This document shows positions 7,136 through 13,224 of a DNA stretch of 49,077 nt, piece after piece. Source of the DNA: Desulfuromonas sp. TF (GTDB lineage: Bacteria; Desulfobacterota; Desulfuromonadia; Desulfuromonadales; ATBO01); NCBI RefSeq assembly GCF_000472285.1, contig NZ_KI421418.1, forward strand, positions 299,531 through 348,607, written 5' to 3'. The number at the start of each line of letters is the position of its first letter. Position 1 is the first letter of the stretch. The notes under the pieces are model-generated. The model made no database searches and was not told the origin of the DNA. It worked only from the letters and a program-made list of their open reading frames with translations. Both the position numbers and the translations under genes were made by a program.

Positions 7136-7771
7136 ATGAGGAAGATATGTGGCGTATTGTTTGTGCTAGCAACATTTTTGTGGGCGACTCCCTCTGTTCA
7201 AGCCACGTCGCTGTTCGATTATCAAGGCTATCTTTCGGATACAAAAACCGTCGACGGGATCACGTCCACTGCTACCACAACCGGAGGCACACTGGCCTTC
7301 AATGACGGCTATGGGGTGGATGGGAACGGCTGGCCTGAAATAAATAATAATGAAACCCTTAATATCGAATTCAGTGAATGCGTCTTGGTGGAGGGGCTTC
7401 GCTTTACGCATTCAAACGGCACCAATAACGATTACGTTAAAATGTTGGTGGATGGAGTCGAGTTCGACTTTTCCTCAGACTTTGGTAGCAGTCACCCAGA
7501 GGAAATGTTCATATTGACACCATCCAGGGTAACCAATCCTGCAGACCAAGTGTTTGACCTAGACTTCACCGGGATTGGCGTTACCGGAACGAATTTCACC
7601 TTCCTGATACCAGCCGAATGGCAGGCCTCCGGAACCCTTGGAAGTGAGTACGTCCTTGGCTCCATGACTGTAGCGCTGTGCCCCGTTCCCGAGCCTTCAA
7701 CCATGCTCCTTCTCGGTGCGGGCCTGGCCGGCCTTGCGGGAGTGACCTGGAGGCGGCGGAAGAACGGGTAA
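7136..7771 (+). CDS. PEP-CTERM sorting domain protein 2
   Basis: A 211-residue exported protein. The signal peptide covers about residues 1-23 (ending SVQA). The core is acidic and beta-rich and has no family I recognise. It contains Cys-82 in FSECVLVEG and another Cys just before the sorting tail (ALCPVPEPST). The C-terminal signal is VPEPST, then MLLLGAGLAGLAG, then TWRRRKNG. The tail and the DNA after the stop codon are nearly identical to those of genes 3 and 5, while the cores differ. The ATG at 7136 has the strong site AAAGGAGG. Expression is predicted to need sigma-54 and an activator bound at 6903-6919. The function of the mature domain is unknown. Confidence 0.92.
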   Translation: MRKICGVLFVLATFLWATPSVQATSLFDYQGYLSDTKTVDGITSTATTTGGTLAFNDGYGVDGNGWPEINNNETLNIEFSECVLVEGLRFTHSNGTNNDYVKMLVDGVEFDFSSDFGSSHPEEMFILTPSRVTNPADQVFDLDFTGIGVTGTNFTFLIPAEWQASGTLGSEYVLGSMTVALCPVPEPSTMLLLGAGLAGLAGVTWRRRKNG

Positions 7772-7785
7772 GGTTTGGATCAAAA

Positions 7786-7854
7786 TGTAAAACCTTCCAA
7801 CATACAAATGATTCTGAAGGCCTATCCGGAGGACGGTTCCTCCGGATTTTTTTT
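7786..7854 (+). terminator. Terminator with relic 17-bp element before it
   Basis: A stem ATCCGGAGGA (7824-7833) / TCCTCCGGAT (7838-7847) followed by eight T's is a strong intrinsic terminator. Between it and the stop codon lies TGTAAAACCTTCCAACA (7786-7802), which resembles the reverse of the 17-bp activating element. The same order (element, then CCGGAG stem) follows genes 3 and 5. Confidence 0.88.
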
Positions 7855-7924
7855 GTCTGTTCGGCTGCTGTAGGAACAGTGCAGATTCCCATCTTTCCAG
7901 TGAGGTGCTGAAGCAGTTGCGGCC

Positions 7925-7941
7925 TGTCGAGAAAATTTACA
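7925..7941 (+). promoter_or_regulatory. 17-bp upstream activating element of PEP-CTERM gene 3
   Basis: TGTCGAGAAAATTTACA, a match to the shared element, 62 bp before the GG of the promoter. Confidence 0.8.
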
Positions 7942-8001
7942 AATCCTAATAGTTGTGTTTTTTTTCTTAAGATAATGTAGTAAAAACAAATACTTGAAAA
8001 T

Positions 8002-8018
8002 TTGGCTTTGCTTATGCA
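8002..8018 (+). promoter_or_regulatory. Sigma-54 promoter of PEP-CTERM gene 3
   Basis: TTGGCTTTGCTTATGCA: GG at 8004-8005, ten bases, GC at 8016-8017. The leader to the ATG at 8176 would be about 148 nt. Confidence 0.78.
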
Positions 8019-8074
8019 CTAAGGTGGTTGTGCATGGAAAGAGAACTCAGAAAAGTCAAGACGGCATTATGGAT

Positions 8075-8090
8075 CTTCGAAAGGAGGTGG
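8075..8090 (+). other. Conserved leader element with Shine-Dalgarno core
   Basis: CTTCGAAAGGAGGTGG is identical to the element in the leader of gene 5. Here TTCTGA follows instead of a start codon. A little further on a six-codon frame (ATG at 8108, MGKREA) could be read. Confidence 0.6.
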
Positions 8091-8175
8091 TTCTGAGAGA
8101 GGAAAAAATGGGAAAAAGGGAGGCGTGATAGAGGGAGATATTCCGGGCAGCATACCATTCAAAGGGAGGACAAAA

Positions 8176-8736
8176 ATGAAAAAAATCTTTTTTGCCGGAT
8201 TGTTTTTCACACTTATTGGTTTGACTAGTCTTGCCGGAGCGAGCGGCTATCCTTTCGAGGATCTGATTGACACATGGAATGTACTTGGGGTAGACGTTGA
8301 CGCAGTTCCGATTTTTCAGTTGGCCGGGCCCCTGGAATACACTCATGATATAAATGATTCCGTCAATTTCGGTGCTGGCCACGTGGTGACCGAGGCTTGG
8401 CTGGAACTCGACTTCACTAATGATATTAAAGACTTTGTCTATGGTTTTCCACTTTTTACCGAAAATATTACAGTCTATTGGGATGGAAATGAATGGGTTG
8501 TTGGAGAAGTGGATAACGGCCAATATACTCTTGGGCTCGACATCAGTTTCTTGAATACGGATGGTCTTCTGGATATCTCCATCGAGGTTTCGAACCCGTA
8601 TCATATTGCTGAAGCTTGGCTCGATCATTCGCGCCTTTACGGTTGCGCCGTCCCCGAACCCAGTACCTTGCTCCTCCTCGGCGCGGGCCTGGCCGGCCTT
8701 GCGGGGGTGGCCTGGAAGCGTCGGAAGAACGGGTAA
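8176..8736 (+). CDS. PEP-CTERM sorting domain protein 3
   Basis: A 186-residue exported protein, counting from the ATG at 8176. This start is chosen because GGGAGGA precedes it by six bases and a proper signal peptide follows (MKKIFFAGLFFTLIGLTSLAGA); an in-frame upstream start at 8125 would bury the signal. The core is acidic and rich in Trp, Asp and aromatic residues, with no known family. The tail reads VPEPST, LLLLGAGLAGLAG, VAWKRRKNG, nearly identical to genes 2 and 5. Sigma-54 promoter and 17-bp element lie upstream at 8002-8018 and 7925-7941. The mature function is unknown. Confidence 0.9.
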   Translation: MKKIFFAGLFFTLIGLTSLAGASGYPFEDLIDTWNVLGVDVDAVPIFQLAGPLEYTHDINDSVNFGAGHVVTEAWLELDFTNDIKDFVYGFPLFTENITVYWDGNEWVVGEVDNGQYTLGLDISFLNTDGLLDISIEVSNPYHIAEAWLDHSRLYGCAVPEPSTLLLLGAGLAGLAGVAWKRRKNG

Positions 8737-8759
8737 GTTTTAAAGCTTCGACGAAAAAA

Positions 8760-8827
8760 AGTGAAATATTCCGACTTCCAACGATTCTGAAGCCTTATCC
8801 GGAGACAAGTTCCTCCGGATTTTTTTT
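8760..8827 (+). terminator. Terminator with relic 17-bp element before it
   Basis: The stem ATCCGGAG (8797-8804) / CTCCGGAT (8813-8820) is followed by eight T's. About 20 bp before it the text matches the region after gene 2 (CCAACGATTCTGAAG-like). At 8760-8776 AGTGAAATATTCCGACT is a degraded reverse copy of the 17-bp element. Confidence 0.88.
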
Positions 8828-8878
8828 GCACCGAATTGAGAGGTTTGTGTTGGACAATATCGCTCGATAGTCTCTTGG

Positions 8879-8895
8879 TGTCGAATAATTTTACA
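8879..8895 (+). promoter_or_regulatory. 17-bp upstream activating element of PEP-CTERM gene 4
   Basis: TGTCGAATAATTTTACA, 60 bp before the GG of the promoter. Confidence 0.78.
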
Positions 8896-8953
8896 GTTCT
8901 CTTTATAAGGGGGTATTAGCAAATTTTTTGATGTAATAACGGTCACTTAACAA

Positions 8954-8970
8954 TTGGATCGCAATTTGCA
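8954..8970 (+). promoter_or_regulatory. Sigma-54 promoter of PEP-CTERM gene 4
   Basis: TTGGATCGCAATTTGCA: GG at 8956-8957, ten bases, GC at 8968-8969. The -12 half is a perfect TTGCA. The leader of about 100 nt lacks the CTTCGAAAGGAGG element found in genes 2, 3 and 5. Confidence 0.8.
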
Positions 8971-9081
8971 TAAAAATGAGACTAAGTGCAAAGGCAGATG
9001 GCTGATGTCGATCCGATTGGCTATCGCGCTGTCCTGAATAGAACATAACCATGTTGCCAAAGCAGGGGAAAGGAGATCACC

Positions 9082-9729
9082 ATGAAGAGAATGTTTTTAA
9101 TCTTATCCGGAGTGGCTTTAGTCTTTGGATTGACGGTCAATGCACATGCCTTGATGTTCGATTTCACCGGGTCTCTTGAGACGGGTACCAGCTCAATGGT
9201 TTTTTCTGAATCCGGGGTTGAGTTGACTGTGACGGCTGAAAGACAGACCGGAGATAGCATTCTGGTGACTAGGAATCTAACGGGCGGCTTGGGGGCATTA
9301 ACCGATAGCGTTGACGATCCCCTTCTGGATTCCGTCGGTCCGAACGAAAGACTTATCTTCACTATAACCCAGTTGCCCGTCGGGATCGACGCCCTGATTC
9401 TGGAAAGTATCTATTTCAATGCATATAACGCCGGCAATGAAGACTTCGGTATCATTATTGATGGGGTCGACATGCTCGGGAATGAATTCAGTTCACCAAC
9501 TGATCTTTGGAATGTGGCAAACGATTTGACCATGGAGCAGAGGACGATCAACAGTTTCTTTAGTATCCGGGCGACGGATGCAGGTGGTGAAGAAAACTTT
9601 CGCATCGGAAGTATGGAATTTACTCTGTACACCGAGCCAGCGCCGGTTCCCGAGCCTTCCACTCTGCTCCTTCTCGGCGCCGGTTTGACGGGACTTGCCG
9701 TCTTCCGGAAGTTTAAGAAGTCTGCCTGA
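9082..9729 (+). CDS. PEP-CTERM sorting domain protein 4
   Basis: A 215-residue exported protein. The signal peptide spans about residues 1-23 (MKRMFLILSGVALVFGLTVNAHA). The core begins LMFDFTGSLETGTSS and contains many beta-type segments; it may be a carbohydrate- or matrix-type domain but I do not recognise a family. The tail reads VPEPST, LLLLGAGLTGLAV, FRKFKKSA, of the same type as the others but with its own terminator. The ATG at 9082 follows AAAGGAG. It carries the same promoter layout as its neighbours but is the most diverged of the plus-strand members. Confidence 0.92.
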   Translation: MKRMFLILSGVALVFGLTVNAHALMFDFTGSLETGTSSMVFSESGVELTVTAERQTGDSILVTRNLTGGLGALTDSVDDPLLDSVGPNERLIFTITQLPVGIDALILESIYFNAYNAGNEDFGIIIDGVDMLGNEFSSPTDLWNVANDLTMEQRTINSFFSIRATDAGGEENFRIGSMEFTLYTEPAPVPEPSTLLLLGAGLTGLAVFRKFKKSA

Positions 9730-9753
9730 CATCTCCAAGCGGCCGGTGAACGG

Positions 9754-9787
9754 AAAAAGGGATGCGAGAGAGCTCGCATCCCTTTTT
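9754..9787. terminator. Bidirectional terminator between convergent genes
   Basis: AAAAAGGGATGCGAG (9754-9768) pairs with CTCGCATCCCTTTTT (9773-9787). It ends PEP-CTERM gene 4 on the plus strand and the CPBP gene on the minus strand. Confidence 0.92.
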
Positions 9788-9809
9788 CTGTGATTGTCGG
9801 TTTTTTCAA

Positions 9810-10493
9810 TCACCAGAAACGCCACTGCCCCGTCTGCAGCACATAGATCCCCAAGGCCAGGTTGGCCACCGCATGAGCCAGGATGCACTGGGAGATGCTT
9901 CTTGTGTAATAAAGGAGCAGGTTGAAGGCCGCTCCCGCCATCATGCCGGCGAGAAAGTAATTGTGCTCAAGCCCGAACAGGACGACCGTTGCCAGGAATG
10001 AGGCCCAGGAAAAAGTTCCGATCGGGACCCTCGAAAATTTCCCGTCGATGATGTAACGCAGCAGAAACGAACGCCAGAAAAGCTCTTCCATCACCGGCAC
10101 GACCAGAACGGCTCCGGCGAGGCGCACCGCCGTCATTCCCGTTCGTGAAGTGTCGTCGAAAACATTCGGATTGAAACCTGACGGCGCCCCCTGCGTGCCG
10201 AAGCTCCAGTCCATGTTGACCCACAGCCAGAAAACCCCCAAACCCACAAGCAGGCTTGCGACTGTCTGGGTAGGCCTTCCTAGGTCGCCAAGGCGCATCT
10301 CCCGGTAGTGCTTGCGAAAGAAGATCAGGACTGCCCCCACCGCAACCGCTTTCACCGGATAGATCCAGTAGATGGCGTGGGTTCCCACCTGGAGGATATC
10401 CTTGCCCTGCAGGAAGCGGGCGAACTCCTCCAGGCCGATGAAAAGCATGAACAGGGCAAAAGGGAAGACGCGGGAAAAGGTTTCTTTTTTCAA
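9810..10493 (-). CDS. CPBP-family (CAAX-like) membrane protease, exosortase-associated type
   Basis: A 227-residue integral membrane protein with about six or seven hydrophobic segments. It has the three motifs of the CPBP/Abi (CAAX protease-like) family: EELFWR (EExxxR) near residue 136, FGLEHNYFLAG near residue 172 and HAVANL near residue 207. A dedicated subfamily of these proteins occurs with exosortase systems, so it may process or degrade exported PEP-CTERM proteins; that role is inferred. The start is TTG at 10493, supported by AGGAGG six bases upstream on the minus strand. It sits between PEP-CTERM genes 4 and 5 in the opposite direction. A weak copy of the 17-bp element (10583-10599) lies upstream but no good sigma-54 promoter follows it. 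Confidence 0.85.
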   Translation of the reverse strand: MKKETFSRVFPFALFMLFIGLEEFARFLQGKDILQVGTHAIYWIYPVKAVAVGAVLIFFRKHYREMRLGDLGRPTQTVASLLVGLGVFWLWVNMDWSFGTQGAPSGFNPNVFDDTSRTGMTAVRLAGAVLVVPVMEELFWRSFLLRYIIDGKFSRVPIGTFSWASFLATVVLFGLEHNYFLAGMMAGAAFNLLLYYTRSISQCILAHAVANLALGIYVLQTGQWRFW

Positions 10494-10495
10494 CA

Positions 10496-10581
10496 GGGGC
10501 CTCCTGGTCGGGCATGGGATCGAATGCCAGCGGATGGGATTGAGCCAATAATGACATGATATTCACTGATTTCCACCGGAC
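10496..10581. repeat. Duplicated segment, copy B
   Basis: It matches copy A at 6732-6816 over about 85 bp. It contains the ribosome binding site of the CPBP gene and the sequence upstream of it. To its right, as in copy A, lie a 17-bp element and the sigma-54 promoter of a PEP-CTERM gene (2 or 5). Confidence 0.75.
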
Positions 10582-10607
10582 GGATGAAACATCCCGACAA
10601 ATGATTT

Positions 10608-10628
10608 CCCCTCCCCTGGTGGGAGGGG
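10608..10628. repeat. GC-rich hairpin within a low-complexity insert
   Basis: CCCCTCCC (10608-10615), loop CTGGT, GGGAGGGG (10621-10628), followed by AAGGGGAGGGGG and a run of CCCTCTCCCCCCTCTC. The whole stretch, about 10603-10695, has no counterpart in copy A's flank at 6820-6900, so it looks like an inserted dispersed repeat. Confidence 0.6.
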
Positions 10629-10725
10629 ATTAAGGGGAGGGGGCAGGCCAATCACCCTCTCCCCCCTCTCTCATCGAGGGAGGAGTGAGATGGTCGGAAG
10701 TCCTGCTTCAGGGATGATTCCAACC

Positions 10726-10742
10726 TGTCGGGAAAATTTACA
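10726..10742 (+). promoter_or_regulatory. 17-bp upstream activating element of PEP-CTERM gene 5
   Basis: TGTCGGGAAAATTTACA, 62 bp before the GG of the promoter. Confidence 0.8.
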
Positions 10743-10802
10743 AGGGCCTGCAGAGGGATGGTGTTATTGAATAAAACACATTAAAAACAGATAGTTATCT
10801 CC

Positions 10803-10819
10803 GGGGCACAGGTTATGCA
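10803..10819 (+). promoter_or_regulatory. Sigma-54 promoter of PEP-CTERM gene 5
   Basis: GGGGCACAGGTTATGCA: GG at 10805-10806, ten bases, GC at 10817-10818. The -24 half GGGCAC matches TGGCAC in five of six places. The leader is about 139 nt. Confidence 0.85.
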
Positions 10820-10861
10820 TTAGGATTTGTCAAAACGCTTTCGAGCAGGTTAACCATTGGA

Positions 10862-10917
10862 CTTCGAAAGGAGGTGGAATGAGTAAATATAGAAGAAAGA
10901 GGGCGGGAGCACTCTAA
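10862..10917 (+). other. Leader Shine-Dalgarno element with 12-codon mini-ORF
   Basis: CTTCGAAAGGAGGTGG (10862-10877) is directly followed by ATG at 10879 and a short frame, MSKYRRKRAGAL, ending TAA at 10915-10917. CTTTCGA (10838-10844) can pair with TCGAAAG (10864-10870), which would hide this site. In genes 2 and 3 the element is kept but the mini-ORF is lost. Whether it is translated or acts as a decoy or standby site is unknown. Confidence 0.4.
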
Positions 10918-10967
10918 ATGGCAACAAGCCGAGAACGAGAATTTCATTTCCGAAAGGAGGACAGTGT

Positions 10968-11666
10968 ATGAAAAAAGCAATCTTATCAGTTGCTTTGCTG
11001 GCGGCAGGATTGTTTCTGTACAGCATGCCGGCTCAAGCCGTTCAGTTGTTGAGCGAGGATTTTACAGGGGTAACGATCGCCGACAGTCTGAGCGTCAACC
11101 TTGTCACCGCAACCACCACTGACGACAACCTGAATACGTGGATCGATTTCCCTAATTCAGATCGATGGGCCATAAATACCACGAATCCGTATGGAACGGG
11201 TGATATTGCCCAGCATTTGGTTCAGGATCCGGACCAAACCAATATTATGTTCTACGCCTTCGAGAACCCTTGCACCGATGGGGGAACGCTAACCCTGGAT
11301 TTCGACTATATCCTAACTTCCGCCAGGGGGACCGTCACAATCCTGGGCATGAATTACGGTACGCATGACCTTCAGCCTTTTCTCCCGATTGTGGACGGCG
11401 TAGACGGGGTCTTCCTCCTTAATGAAACGCTGAGTACCACGACTAATTCCCTCACCTCTGCCCATTTCGAAACGTTCGTTGCCGGCTTGGGCGATTACGA
11501 TGTCCTTGCCTTTGGAATCACCATGGGAGGAGGAGGCGGATATCGCTTCATCGATAACATTGAGCTGAACTGCGCCCCCGTCCCCGAACCCAGCACGCTG
11601 CTCCTCCTCGGCGCAGGCCTGGCCGGCCTTGCGGGGGTGACCTGGAGACGGCGTAGGAATGGGTAA
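10968..11666 (+). CDS. PEP-CTERM sorting domain protein 5
   Basis: A 232-residue exported protein. The signal peptide covers about residues 1-24 (ending PAQA). The core starts VQLLSEDFTGVTIADSL and ends in GGGYRFIDNIELNC, a pattern often seen in beta-sandwich (jelly-roll) domains of secreted proteins; this is a suggestion only. Two Cys residues (near 101 and just before the tail) could pair. The tail reads VPEPST, LLLLGAGLAGLAG, TWRRRRNG. The ATG at 10968 follows GAAAGGAGG. Its 5' region matches that of gene 2 and its 3' region matches genes 2 and 3. The histidine kinase and sigma-54 activator genes follow on the same strand. Confidence 0.92.
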   Translation: MKKAILSVALLAAGLFLYSMPAQAVQLLSEDFTGVTIADSLSVNLVTATTTDDNLNTWIDFPNSDRWAINTTNPYGTGDIAQHLVQDPDQTNIMFYAFENPCTDGGTLTLDFDYILTSARGTVTILGMNYGTHDLQPFLPIVDGVDGVFLLNETLSTTTNSLTSAHFETFVAGLGDYDVLAFGITMGGGGGYRFIDNIELNCAPVPEPSTLLLLGAGLAGLAGVTWRRRRNG

Positions 11667-11701
11667 GGTCCCGACTTGCATTTCAGATCCTCGGGGCAAA
11701 A

Positions 11702-11718
11702 TGTAAAATATCCCGACG
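11702..11718 (-). promoter_or_regulatory. 17-bp activator-site-like element after gene 5
   Basis: TGTAAAATATCCCGACG, i.e. CGTCGGGATATTTTACA on the minus strand, one mismatch from the shared element. It lies between the stop codon of gene 5 and its terminator, as the relics do after genes 2 and 3, and about 480 bp before the kinase gene. Confidence 0.55.
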
Positions 11719-11751
11719 GAAACTTTCCTTGAAGATCGATACTGAATGCTT

Positions 11752-11780
11752 ATCCGGAGAGCCGTTTCTCCGGATTTTTC
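11752..11780 (+). terminator. Terminator of PEP-CTERM gene 5
   Basis: ATCCGGAGA (11752-11760) pairs with TCTCCGGAT (11767-11775), followed by TTTTTC. The stem is homologous to those after genes 2 and 3. Confidence 0.88.
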
Positions 11781-11796
11781 TTTGTCTGATTATGAC

Positions 11797-11813
11797 TGTA
11801 AAAAATTCCGACA
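11797..11813 (-). promoter_or_regulatory. 17-bp activator-site-like element before the kinase gene
   Basis: TGTAAAAAATTCCGACA, a full match on the minus strand, 95 bp (about nine turns) after the site at 11702. Between here and the kinase start at 12199 there is no gene. The only GG-N10-GC before the start is TTGGAAATATACAGGCA at 12134-12150, a weak match, so autoregulation of the kinase/regulator pair is possible but not shown. Confidence 0.5.
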
Positions 11814-12198
11814 GAAACTGAATTCCTCTCTCCACGGGAGGCTTGATCCCGGGCAAGCGATGTTTCATCCGCGGGTATGTTGCTTTTTTATTGATTTATA
11901 GTATCCATTTACATGCAGGGTGTTTTTGGGAAAGAAAAACTAAAAAAGTACGAATTATCCGGGTTTTATGCCGGTCATTGTCTCCAATTTTGAAATATTT
12001 TACGGAGTCCCGATTAATATCAGATACTTAGCCTTAGACGGTGATCATTAAGCTCTCTTTTTGTTGTGGCATGGTCCATTTTCCAGCTTGCCTTTCCCGT
12101 TTATTCATCATGGGAAAAGCGAACCAGGGATAATTGGAAATATACAGGCAGGGTCGTTTTATTTTAAAATTCGGTACGTTCGAGGACTTGGGGGCATT

Positions 12199-13224
12199 GT
12201 GAGTTCTTTTGATTTTACCGTTGACCGGCAATTACGGGTTGTCGGCATAAACAGGGGGTTGGAAATAGCCAGGACCGATTCTTCGGAGTCGTTTCTGGGA
12301 CATCTCTATCACGAAGTACTGCCCCTGATTTTTTACGACGGCGCCGAGGCGGTCGGCCAAGTTGTTCTCAACGGCCAAGCTCTCACCTTGAAGGACCACC
12401 GCATCGCCTGTTGGCACCAACATTCCTATGCCGATATCGACATCAGCCCTCTTCTCGACGGCGCCGGCAAGACCACCGGTGCCTGTGTGAACATCACGCT
12501 GCGTGAAGGTTGCAGCCTGGTTGCCCACCTTAAAAAATCCCAGCACCTGATCGAAATCGGCAAGAACGCCGCCATTCTTTCACACGGTGTAAGGAATCCG
12601 CTTAATGCCATCAAGGGAGCGGTGGTTTATTTAAAGAACCGCTACAGCCAGGAAGCTACCCTGCTCGAGTTCACCCGGATCATGGAGGAAGAGATCTCCC
12701 AACTCGACCGCTTCATCACCGGTTTTCTCAGCGGCTCGGCCGGCGAAGCGGAGAAACGGAGCACCGACCTCAATGAACTGCTGAAGAAGATCGAAAAACT
12801 CATCTCCCTGCAAGCCAGGACCTCCGGCATCGAACTCGCCTTCCGTTATGGAAAAACCCTCCCCTTGAAGATCGATTCCTTTCAGATCGAGCACGCGATC
12901 CTCAACGTGATCAATAACGCCCTCAATGCCCTCTCCCCCGGCGGCAGGATCATGGTTGAGAGTCGCGCCGAGGTGACGGAGGGAGCTTCTTTCATGGCGG
13001 TGGAGATCTCCGACAACGGCCCCGGGATTTCTGGAGGGACCGATGAGAACTACCTGTCCCCGCTGCAGGAGTCGGCGCGTAGCCGTGGAAAGGGGTTCGG
13101 GTTGTTCATTACTCGTGAGATCCTTCAGCATCACGGAGGGAAGCTGGAATTAACGAGCCGGAAAAATCAAGGTACCACGGTCAGGCTGGTGCTGCCGGCA
13201 GCAGAGGGGAATCACATATTATGA
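12199..13224 (+). CDS. PAS-type histidine kinase (NtrB-like)
   Basis: A soluble sensor kinase of 341 residues from the GTG at 12199. The frame is open back to 12061, but 12199 has a G-rich ribosome binding region and starts right before the PAS-like domain (FDFTVDRQLRVVGINRGLE). The H-box is ILSHGVRNPLNAIKG with His129; N-box NVINNALNAL; G1 box DNGPGI; G2 box GKGFGL. All catalytic parts look intact, so it should autophosphorylate and pass phosphate to the regulator encoded next, whose gene overlaps it by 4 bp. No membrane segment is seen, so it senses an internal signal or a partner. It differs from the large multi-membrane-helix PrsK kinase known from exosortase systems, so I do not give that name. 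Confidence 0.88.
   Translation: MSSFDFTVDRQLRVVGINRGLEIARTDSSESFLGHLYHEVLPLIFYDGAEAVGQVVLNGQALTLKDHRIACWHQHSYADIDISPLLDGAGKTTGACVNITLREGCSLVAHLKKSQHLIEIGKNAAILSHGVRNPLNAIKGAVVYLKNRYSQEATLLEFTRIMEEEISQLDRFITGFLSGSAGEAEKRSTDLNELLKKIEKLISLQARTSGIELAFRYGKTLPLKIDSFQIEHAILNVINNALNALSPGGRIMVESRAEVTEGASFMAVEISDNGPGISGGTDENYLSPLQESARSRGKGFGLFITREILQHHGGKLELTSRKNQGTTVRLVLPAAEGNHIL

Noticed and set aside
10583-10599. 17-bp element before the CPBP gene (minus strand TGTCGGGATGTTTCATC)
   Set aside because: The TTTACA half is lost and the GG and GC downstream are 13 bp apart instead of 10, so a sigma-54 promoter is not supported.
12134-12150. GG-N10-GC before the kinase gene
   Set aside because: Only the GG and GC agree; the flanking consensus bases do not. 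Kept as a remark, not as a promoter.
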